Positions 19,880 to 28,244 of a stretch of DNA of 28,244 nt are shown here, piece after piece. The DNA comes from Reticulitermes lucifugus (taxonomy: Eukaryota; Arthropoda; Insecta; Blattodea; Rhinotermitidae): NCBI GenBank assembly GCA_026260175.1, contig JAKCWW010007746.1, forward strand, positions 1-28,244, in the 5' to 3' direction. The notes below the pieces were generated by a model. That model did not search any database. It worked only from the letters and a program-made list of their open reading frames with translations, and was not told the DNA's origin. Both the position numbers and the translations under genes were made by a program. Each line of letters begins with the position of its first letter. Position 1 is the first letter of the stretch.

Positions 19880-20150
19880 AATGAAAACAAAGGAAGTAAA
19901 ATGAAGGAAGAATGTGAGGAAGAAAATGAAGGCAAGATAAGGTAAAGAAAGACAGAGGAAATAATAAGAAAAGAGAAAAAAGAATAAAAAAAGAGTGGAG
20001 TTAACGAATGATATTATATAATAATAAAACGTAAGAAAGAAGGAGAGGGAAAGGTGGAAAGGAAGAGTGAAGGAGATAGAATGAAAACGAAAAGAGAAGT
20101 GAAAGGAAAAATTCAGGAAGAAAGAAAGGAACGAAGGAAACAAAGTGAGA
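19880..20150 (+). repeat. Purine-rich strand (~270 bp)
   Basis: The plus strand is dominated by A and G (GGAAG, GAAAG, AGGAAGAA units) with few pyrimidines, apart from a break near 20005-20030. It looks like a degenerate GGAA/GAAA simple repeat. The minus-strand 113-codon Ser/Phe-rich frame over it is an artefact of this composition. Confidence 0.8.
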
Positions 20151-20820
20151 CCCGTGGTGCTGAGGGACGGAGCTGTATACGGAATGATGTGTCTGCGTGA
20201 CGAAGTGAGTGGGTGCACTGTCTCACATAAGCCCCTATTAAAAAGAATGGCTTAAAACTCATAAGCATCGTGGGAACCGTACACATGTTGAAGCTGCCGA
20301 TGTCGCTGTGTTTGGGAGACGCGGCAAGAAAAATTATATGGACGCCCGCCTGGAATTTTTGATGCTTATTTACGGATCTTAGATTGGACGTAGACGACAA
20401 GTTGTGTGTTTTGTCACAGGAACTAGGGAGGGATCACAAGTGCTTTGCAATGAAATCTCGGCGATGTTGAGAATAAAAGTCTCTTCGAATTGTGTATCAC
20501 ACAGGCTTGTAGCATTTAGGCTTACACATTGAATGCTGGTTTGGTACCTATGTACCACTTTTATTGTGTAAAAGTGTTTTATATATCCGTCTTAACTCCT
20601 TCTTGCCGCAGAGAATACAAAACTAAAGCAAACCGTAATGGGATGGTGGCGTCTGCTGTGCCGCCTCTCCACAAGTCTTATCTTCCAAACTATTCACGAG
20701 TTCCCATTAAATTTGTTGTTGAGGGTACACACCAGACTTCGTTATGTAATTAAATTTTTGCGAGAATTTAGGTTTTCACAGCGGTGTAGCTGAAGTCTCA
20801 CGTGTTTTGGGTGTTCCGCC
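20151..20820. other. Non-coding DNA, partly GC-balanced; nothing recognised
   Basis: 20150-20400 has more balanced composition than its surroundings and may be an old repeat. Frames (20113-20400 minus, 20529-20753 plus) are short and unrecognised. Confidence 0.45.
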
Positions 20821-20878
20821 ATGTCGATTAGTCAATAGTTATCGACATTTCGAAGGATCGTATTGCCTTCATGTTCAG
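20821..20878 (-). repeat. Hairpin-motif element remnant
   Basis: The minus strand reads CTGAACATG, then AAGG...CCTT (stem), then CGAAATGTCGAT, a 12-nt loop, and ATCGACAT. The last part is a perfect 8-bp hairpin (20821-20828 with 20841-20848). The order CTGA, stem, GAAA, then GTC or a further stem is the same plan as the motifs at 11.7 kb. The core differs (CTGAACA), so it is a relic. Full borders of the repeat it belongs to are not clear; it may extend to about 20770. Confidence 0.5.
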
Positions 20879-21923
20879 GGTTAAAGAGTGTAAGAAGATG
20901 AAGGTGATAACTGTTTACCAGTCAACGCGGGGTAACATCCCAGAAAATTTGAGCTTTTAATTAAACTTTTAAGAGCATCGATCCATTGTAACCCTAGCCT
21001 CACATGCACATCAAATTGTATTTCATTAAAAATTCAATGATCGCACACAAAATTGGTACATGCCTTGAATTATGCATCTGCTTAATAACCGGAACTTTTG
21101 TGAAAAGTGTTTACGGTGTGGTTAATATTCCACAAAAGACAAGGAACAACACTTCCTCTTAGCAACGTATGTGCAGAGCTGTAGCGTGACCATCATTAAC
21201 TGATACTTGTACAGGACCGCTGTACGCGTCTTATTACACAGAACGGTTTCTAATATGTACTTGTGATTTGGAACAAGACAGTCGTGGCCAATCGAGATTA
21301 TATCCTGGAATATGCCTGGAATTAATTAGGAAAATTACAAAATCCTAAGTTGTTACAGCGTGCGTCTGAACCGATATCCGAGCCAGGCGTCTGCTGATTA
21401 CATGCCTAGCGCGTTACTGCTACTTCGGCCTGTTGAATGACAATGATTTTAATTAAAAAGATCAATCAAATCCTTTTGTTGTTTAATATATTTTAAATCA
21501 TTCAACATTTTGGTTTTGCCAATTCTCACGTGTTTAAATGATAAAAGAAATGAACGCAACATTTCGTAAACTGGATCTGTTTTCGTTCTGAGGTGAAACG
21601 GGGGAGACATTTACTCAGTATGGTATGTTTGATAAAGGTATTCTCAATTTCTGAGCCAAGAGAGTGAGAAGAGGAATATAGGACTTGAGCAGTGGACCAT
21701 CTTGCATGCCGGATTCTAATAAAGGATCTCAGTATTTAGGCGGCATAAGAAGGTTAGCGAAGATAGGATATACTCAAACCCATTTAGCAGATAGGAAACA
21801 TTTACCAATTCCCTCCCCCACTCTCTGGATAAAGAGTGAAATATATCTGGTAGGTAAATACTGCGTAAAAGTTCTTAATCTCTGGGCCCAGGGGCTGATA
21901 AAAGCTCCGCATTAAGGGCATAG
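20879..21923. other. Non-coding, intron-like DNA; nothing recognised
   Basis: AT-rich. The 76-codon frame at 21685-21915 (plus) has no recognised domain. Confidence 0.5.
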
Positions 21924-22088
21924 TGATAGAATAACCGAATATGAAGAATACGAGTACAGTGAGAGAATAGTCCTATATAAAGATTAGAGCGACAGAATAG
22001 TTCTATGTAACAAGCACAGTGAAAGAATATATCTGTATGACAGGCCTAATGACGGACTAGATCTGTGTAACCGGCCCGACAGAGTAGG
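21924..22088 (+). repeat. 30-bp imperfect tandem repeat, about five copies
   Basis: Units start at 21924 (36 bp variant), 21960, 21990, 22020 and 22050 (each exactly 30 bp), with a partial unit at 22080. The shared pattern is TGANAGAATAGTTCTATGTAAC followed by a variable GCMCAG-like end. Stops inside the units rule out a coding repeat in the obvious frames. Confidence 0.88.
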
Positions 22089-22674
22089 TGCTTTCCCATA
22101 ATTTTACCTGAATACGGAATTGTTGCATTTATTTTATACTTTTATATTTTGAGAAACTCTGGGCTCAGAGATACAGCATGCGATATACATTCTTAGGAAA
22201 TATCAGGTTATTAATTTTTCGCTTTTTGAAAACTGAGCTCAAGTCCAAGTCCCAAGTTGAAGTCTTCTGTAACTAAGAGCCTGTCAGTGTGTCCGCCTTG
22301 GCGTCGAGCCCCATGGGGCTAATGGCCAAAGCTTATAAGCAGAAGGGTCTGTCAACTGCAGTCTTAGTCACCTTGCGGAGTCCTCTCTGACGACGAGACG
22401 GGTCCAGCTTGGCATTCGATATGTATATAAAATATATCGTATGTATATAGTTCGTCCTTCACAGAGAACGTAATCTATCTCCATTATAGAAACCAGTCGG
22501 TTAATTCCGTATAAAGAAATAATCGGTTTGCTGTGAGATTTATATGGCACAGAAATATATTGTGTTTCAAAATGGCAGAGTTTTAAAATTTTCCAATAGT
22601 TGCTACTCATGTTTACTGTTGAACTATAAGATTAAGGTAGATTCTTTGAAGAGGTCGAAAATGGACTGTAAATT
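22089..22674. other. Non-coding DNA with one small shared repeat
   Basis: TTCGTCCTTCACAGAGAAC (22451-22469) recurs with one mismatch at 23923-23941. Otherwise nothing is recognised. A GC-richer patch at 22280-22400 may be an old repeat. Confidence 0.45.
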
Positions 22675-22712
22675 GGTTAGTTAGTTGGTTGGTTAGTTAG
22701 TTAGTTAGTTAG
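22675..22712. repeat. (GTTA)n microsatellite
   Basis: About nine GTTA/GTTG tetranucleotide units. Confidence 0.9.
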
Positions 22713-25455
22713 ATATTTAGTAAGCTGTCCATATAATCAAGCCCTTTGCTTTAACTGCTTAACTGTGACTCAACTGTAGTTGCACTTGGAGATAAACAAC
22801 GAGCGATCTTCTGATTCGTGCACTTTACCTGGTTTGTACTCTGGTAGATTAATTTGTAAATGCCGTAACAAAACTTCCGAATCCAAAGTTTCCGTCATTT
22901 GTATTCTGTCGGTAATAAGGTATAAACTGCTGTCGCTGAAACAAAATGTTGATTTCAAGCCTTGTACATCTGCTGGATTTAGTACAAAGGATTTATGTTT
23001 TCTCGTACAAGAAGAAAGTAATTTCCTTAATGCACCTGAGTTTTAGTTCTGCTGTTTTTAATAGAACGCCTCTTCAGTCTCTAATTTTAGACTGTATCTT
23101 CGTGTTCTGATGTTTTCTGTATACCGTAAGTTCTGCATTTCATCCTGGAATTGAAATCGGACTTTCTAATAGGGAAAATGATTAGAAACTGGTAGTAAAT
23201 TTATAGTGACAAACCGATTTCTGGATGTTCTGCTCTTTTGTTATTTATCTCAAAGTAGCAAAGTCGCTTTTTATTTGATATCAAAACGTCAGAAATGCTA
23301 TTTTTAACCTGTTAGATAGTAAAGTCATCGAATACCGCGACGTTTTACTGTTTGTTACAAAACGCGATTTTCACCATGAAATTAGGTTTGTGTTTCAGAG
23401 TTCTTTTTAATAGTTCTCCTTATTGAAGCTAAGGTACTGAGATTTGAGATTAAAAGGCAGTGAAATAGTTCGACATCTGATAGACAACTGTACTGCCAAG
23501 AAACCATCTGCTGCATAATATTAGTTACTTTACATAAAATTAAGTTCATATTTAAATGCTCTCTAATAGCACGTTTTTGTGCTACAGAATTTGAATTGTT
23601 ATGTCTTCACTTAACCAGCTTAAGTGACTGATTGAACGCGAACCTAAGTGAATGTTGAATATTGGGTCACATGCAACTTTGATGGACCCCATAAATAGAT
23701 CTTCCGTAATTAAGTAGACTGTTAATGGGTTTAGAGACGCACGAACTGAATATGTTTTTGTCTGGGACATGCACTCATAGCTTATCTTCTTTTTGCATTG
23801 AAGAAAGTTTTGGGGTGTGGGGGTTGCCACAGGGCATCTCCGAAACGCAGGGATACAACTGAGAGTGACTGGGACAAAGGGACACGACGTTTGAAGGGAA
23901 ATGACGATGTATGTAATCTCCGTTCGTACTTCACAGAGAACATCTATATACGTAATTGTAAATAGGATTTTTGTGTATCTAGCCAACAGAACAATGAAAA
24001 TTTGTCAATTATTGCAAACACCAGGGTGGACAGGTGGAGATGTAAGTATTATACATTGTGCCCTTAACCACATAATTCTGTCATTGAAAATAGTCCATTA
24101 TCTTGAAACAGAGCTTAAGTTGTAATGAAATCTACGATATTCAGAAGTGATGTCAATGTTATTGTGGCTATTTTACGAACTTGAGAAGAAAAGTGAATCT
24201 GAAATTAATGAGAGGAAGCTGCCGTGGTGCGTTTTAAGAACGTACTTCAGAATTTTTCCGGTACAAGTAAGTTAAACGACGAATGCCTTTACCGTGGCCA
24301 ATCACTTTTCCAAGAAGGTTCGTATCCTCTGAATTCCAAAAAAAGAAATATGATATTAGGTATAATTTTCCCTATTGCCCTTAACAATAAGTTGGGGTAG
24401 ATAATAAGGAATTATTTTGCAACTTGTTGTCTGCCTATCAAACTACAAGGCGTCACGTTCCAGCAGACAATATTCTTATAAAAATAAGTTTCTGAATGCT
24501 GTAATAGTTATCTCCACTATCTTCCTGGAAATTAAATTATTCAGAAAGTTGATTAAAATATAACTACAAATTCTGACAACAGAACAAGTTTTCGAACGAG
24601 TAATCTCATTTATTACGTGATTTTAATATTATCCATCTGAAAATAGGTACAGCACAAGAACTCGTGCAAATTTTCCAGACAGAAGTATATGCTGCCTTCT
24701 GGTAAGAGAAGGTATGCCATTCGTCTCTGTCTCTTATACGTACTTGTATATCACTAAGTTTCTGGGGGTCATGTTTCCTGCTCGAGGGAATATGAATGAA
24801 ATGTCTCCAACTCAGTAAGATTTTAATTTGTTTTATACATTCATTTCAGACTTTCGTCCCTTTTATTCTGCACGAACGTGAGTTTATATCAACACTTTCA
24901 TTAGTTAATTATTTCGTTGATGTAGTAAGAGGAAAGAGGCTTGGTACAAGAGTGAGAAATATAAATGCTTTCGAACGTCAAGCGAAGTCTGCTCTTTATT
25001 ACGAAAGAATTAAAAATACAATTTTATTATGCAGTAATCAACCACTAATTGGATATATATCTCTCATGAAACAACAATTTGTTTTAACCCACCGATACAC
25101 ACTTTTACAGGAGACAGAATAAACGTAACCGATCCTTCATAGACCAATACGTAAGCGTGTTATATTTTTACGAAAATATAAGGAAAAGCATTTTGTTTTT
25201 GTGGACACAACATTTTGACAGGAGGTGTGTTTTTAACCCAACTGTCTATTAACGCGGAAATCTCAGTTCGAGGAATTGTGTGGGTTACGACAAATCGTCG
25301 TTTTATGAGAGATATCTTATTGTTTCTAAGTAATTGTCATGATAATCAATGCATTTTCCAGCGGCCCACATGTTTTCTAATCCCACTGGAATAAAACGCC
25401 TTTGTTTGATCATTAATCGTTTTTAGGCGCTTTGGCATAAATAGTGAAAAGCCGT
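22713..25455. other. Non-coding, intron-like DNA
   Basis: The longest frames (23582-23986 minus, 134 codons; 24796-25122 plus, 108 codons) show no recognised domain. The first overlaps the copy of the small repeat at 23923-23941 and a more GC-balanced stretch (23800-23900), so it is more likely part of a dispersed repeat than a gene. Confidence 0.5.
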
Positions 25456-25620
25456 TATTAGCTTCGTCTTCTCTGTCCGTCCATCCGTCCGCATATATCA
25501 GCGCGGCTCCCACTGAACGGATTTTGGTGAAATTTGATATTACGTAATGTCAAGAAACTCCAGATTTGGTTAAAATCAGACAAAAATATCGGACACTTCA
25601 CATGAACACCTAAATGCGTG
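25456..25620 (+). repeat. Dispersed repeat, copy B (CTGTCCGTCC type)
   Basis: Aligns in order with 7384-7560: TATTAGCTTCGTC, CTGTCCGTCCATCCGTCCGC, ACGGATTTTGGTGAAATTTG, TTAAAATCAGACAA and CTTCACATGAACACCTA. It is slightly shorter than copy A and diverged from it throughout, so both are old copies of one family rather than a recent duplication. Confidence 0.75.
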
Positions 25621-27807
25621 TTATATTGTTGACAGCAGTGCAAAGGCAACCCATTCTTGCTTTTCCGTGCCAACACTCAACAGTTTTATGTAATTGGCTT
25701 CTGCGTGTAGGTCAGTAACAATTAAAGGGAATGCACTTTTGCATTACCATGGCAACCCTGGTTACACGAAAGCGACACATTGTTAAGTTATATGTATGTG
25801 TCCTATCTGTTTTAATTTTATTTCAGATTTCAGCAATAAATAATAAGACCCTTGAAAACTGAAATTTCTAAAAAATGAATCATAAAATGAGCGTACACTA
25901 TTTTGTCGCAATCCAACTTCCCATATTTAAATTTGTCTCCGTTAATTTCTAAGGACCCACTTCTTAGCTGTAATCTTCACAAATCGTAAGTTTATTAGAC
26001 TATTTGTAGAATGTTATGAGGAAAATACGTAGTGGAGATCGATCAGGATTGTATCTTCGTTTCGAAGGTAGCGTTAATGAAAACTGAGATGGAATATCGT
26101 GTTGTCGATTCATTTGAATACAGTGTTATAGTCCGCAGACGTTAGAATGCTATGTAATTAGTTTGTTTTGAAGCCTGAGTGGCACGAAAGCCGAAACCTT
26201 CCTTGTCTTCAACAAATAAGCCTTCTCTGTACATGTGTACAATACACCGAATTAATTATTGTTGTTGAAAACCTTGTGGTGGTAAAATTGTCATTATGAA
26301 TGTATGTTTTGTGTCTTGGGGCAACAGAAACAATGAAATTCTACTTCCATTGTTAGATCTGACAGTGGTAAGGCTTTACTCTTTGTTCTCATGAAATCCA
26401 CCAACAATAGAAAGCAACCTCCTAGATCGTATTACCTTTGACGTGAGCGATTGTTGCGCTGTCTGTCATCTGGTATCCTCACTAACTTCACTCTCGTCTG
26501 TGTCATGTCTTCTCGCCACATATTTATGTGATGTTTCCCTACCGGATACATTCCACTCTTTATCCGCACGGACGGGTGAGTTGGTAATTGTTCTAGCAAA
26601 TTTTTTCTTGCGCTATCTGCTAATTATTTTGGAATATATGACTCCATCCTCACAGTGAAAGAGGCTCACCTTCCTATGTTGTTGGAGCACTGAGCATTGA
26701 AGTCTCGTGTTACAGTACTGCACGAGTCCTGGATATTTACTCGTGTTTTTCAGCATCTTTCTCTGTAGGTAAAAATGTGACAAAGGTTATATCTTCGGTC
26801 CCAGAAATCCCACTGCTAGTATTTTAATGCGTTGAAGTAAAATTTTCCTTCTTCACTCCCCAGGCATTGATTTAAGTCGCTGAGGTAAAGACCAACACAT
26901 TCTACCTCGGTACCAGGTAAATATTTGTGGTTAAATTCGTCCTTCGACAACTTTGATCAGAAGGCAAAGGTTACCCGGTGCCTAGTGGGTGAGCTAATAT
27001 TTAAGTACCTCATATTGGAGAGTTACATGATGATTTCTGTCTGAACGTGGAGACGAATAAGTCAGCAATCCCATAAGCAATTACTGTCGTAACTGAGCCA
27101 TTTAGACCCTACTCCTAAAAGAGATTTATTAAACGACGGCGTGACATAACCCTGTGCATGAATCGGGTGCCAGGAATAAATTTTTAGAAAATAGAGCATT
27201 ACAGAAAATTTCCTCTGTGTCTAGTAATTACGTTGTCAAAGCGTGTAGTCGCCAAGGAGGTGCACTTATCATACTATTGTGTTAGTAATAAGCAGATTCA
27301 TAAAAATATTTCGCGACCCCCTGAGGGACCTTTGCTACCAATAAGTTAAAAAACACTTGTTTAGCATTCATATTTTACTATATATATTCCAAGTTACTTT
27401 CTGTTTTATGCTACTTTGACGATGATATCATTTGTGTCTATTCCCACCCGATCCTGCGTAGTCAGACTTCAACAGCAGCTCCTACATAAATTAGTTTCTT
27501 CTGATATCCCTGAGGAAGCTGATTCAAGCTGTAAAGCTGCTGACTTGTTTTCTGGAGGTGCCTGAATCCAGTCTGGCAGGAATAATGCAGATAATACAGT
27601 GAAATTTAGTGACCTAGAAACAATCCATACGTCTTATTCAGAAGCCTGTTAATTTTACTTCATGGTTGAGGGACATGAAAACTGAACAAGTGTTCGTACA
27701 GCCGTATTAAAATATTATTACATGTGGGGGCTCTGAAGGAAGGACGGTACGTTGGGACAGGGTGTGTAACTTCTTATTGGTTCAGATAATTCAGTAATTT
27801 AACATAC
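25621..27807. other. Non-coding DNA with scattered motif relics
   Basis: Contains degenerate look-alikes of the hairpin motif at 26175-26197 (CTGAGTGGC…GCCGAAAC) and 27510-27536 (CTGAGGA-AGCT…AGCT-GTAAA). A hAT-like terminus may lie at about 27340-27357. No gene is recognised; the 71-codon frame at 26443-26658 has no known domain. Confidence 0.5.
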
Positions 27808-28130
27808 TGTGTGGCATTTATTAAAACACACTTTTGTTCGAGTTCACCAACATAATCCGTTTTTTACTCATTTCTACATACATTGCAGACGCTTTTCGGT
27901 TTTGTAAAAAGCCATCATCAGTGTCAGTAGTACCGCGTTTGCGAACATTTTGGCTCTTTGCATATGAATAATGAACATGTAATGTAGCTTATATAACTTT
28001 TAAAACAGTTTAACTACTCAGTTTAGACACAGTTAAAAGATAATACAAGGTGTAGTATATAATAGTAGATAAATAAAAAAGTGATAGGCCTAAATGCTTA
28101 CTTTGGTGTAATTGAATGAACTTATATTGT
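27808..28130 (-). mobile_element. Fragment of a Penelope-like hairpin-family element
   Basis: The minus strand carries CTGATGATGG (exact hammerhead core CTGATGA), a TTTTTACAAAA hairpin, then CCGAAAAGCGTC (27892-27921 for the motif), with a GTC in the expected cleavage position. Flanking AT-rich sequence (TAATACAAGGTGTAGTATAT and following, 28040-28130) resembles the interior of the 19.2-kb element in composition and short words. Only one arm is seen; the partner may be lost or beyond the window. Confidence 0.5.
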
Positions 28131-28139
28131 TTCGGATAA

Positions 28140-28244
28140 GCTGTAAGGTAAATTCAGTAGGGGAGAGGGGGGCTATTTGGTTACAGGGGTAAGTTGGCAA
28201 AATGGCCATAACTCCCAAATATGGCGCAGGATAGCAACACCTGT
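28140..28244. other. Possible dispersed repeat running off the window end
   Basis: A GGGGAGAGGGGGGC run followed by TTACAGGGGTAAGTTGGC and CAAATATGGCGCAGGAT stands out from the AT-rich background. The last 17-mer recurs at 15917-15933 with one mismatch. Family not recognised. Confidence 0.35.

Noticed and set aside
19877-20218. 113-codon Phe/Ser-rich minus frame resembling a membrane protein
   Set aside because: It is simply the complement of the purine-rich simple repeat, so hydrophobicity follows from TTT/TCC composition.
23582-23986. 134-codon minus-strand open frame, the second longest in the window
   Set aside because: It overlaps a dispersed 19-mer repeat and has no recognised domain; more likely repeat-derived than a gene.
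24796-25122. 108-codon plus frame with an acceptor-like TTCATTTCAG near 24840 and a GTGAGT near 24880
   Set aside because: The enclosed exon would be only about 28 nt and its product is not recognisable; both signals are expected by chance in this much AT-rich DNA.
1-28244. CRISPR array, prokaryotic operons, integrated bacteriophage
   Set aside because: No regularly spaced repeats with unique spacers, no dense coding, and clear splice sites and eukaryotic transposons throughout.

Overview
This window looks like eukaryotic, probably insect, nuclear DNA from inside a gene with very large introns. It is AT-rich, has no dense reading frames, and holds many decayed mobile elements and simple repeats. 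I found one convincing protein-coding exon, at about 12968-13101 on the plus strand. It encodes the start of an immunoglobulin domain of the insect DIP (dpr-interacting protein)/lachesin family of neuronal cell-surface proteins. The transposable-element mix (Tc1/mariner and mariner fossils, a tRNA-derived SINE with the B box in the 'AGFEPA' frame, Penelope-like hairpin elements, a gypsy-type primer-binding site) fits an insect. The large introns would suit a cockroach, termite or similar polyneopteran, but that last step is a guess.

Layout: 1-240 is the 3' end of a Tc1/mariner-superfamily element with the last 38 codons of its transposase. About 2521-3010 (minus) is a truncated, frameshifted mariner that keeps the D34D part of its catalytic site. 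5974-6093 has a terminal-repeat-like motif next to a hairpin. 6864-6908 is a perfect 20-bp hairpin. 7203-8356 is a non-autonomous DNA transposon with about 50-bp terminal inverted repeats, and inside it sits one copy of a dispersed repeat whose second copy is at 25456-25620. About 9737 is a tRNA-Ser-type primer-binding site of a decayed LTR retrotransposon. 11681-12091 is a foldback element with 12-bp target duplications. 12968-13101 is the Ig exon, followed by a CT-rich microsatellite. About 14649-14825 is a SINE (minus). 19180-19655 is a second foldback element of the same kind, with 15-bp flanking duplications. 19880-20150 is a purine-rich strand. 20821-20880 and 27808-28130 hold further members or pieces of the hairpin-motif family. 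21924-22088 is a 30-bp tandem repeat. The rest is intron-like sequence in which I recognise nothing.

Two observations are most worth following. First, the foldback elements and other sites share a compact motif (CTGANGA, a hairpin, then GAAAC) that resembles a minimal hammerhead ribozyme. At 11745-11791 (minus) and 11947-11993 (plus) a possible stem I and a cleavable NUH triplet can also be drawn. This agrees with the known presence of hammerheads in Penelope-like elements. Second, the Ig exon has two in-frame candidate splice donors 27 bp apart, just before a long CU repeat, so it may give two isoforms differing by nine residues. I see no bacterial-style operon, CRISPR array, functional tRNA or rRNA gene, or complete protein-coding gene.
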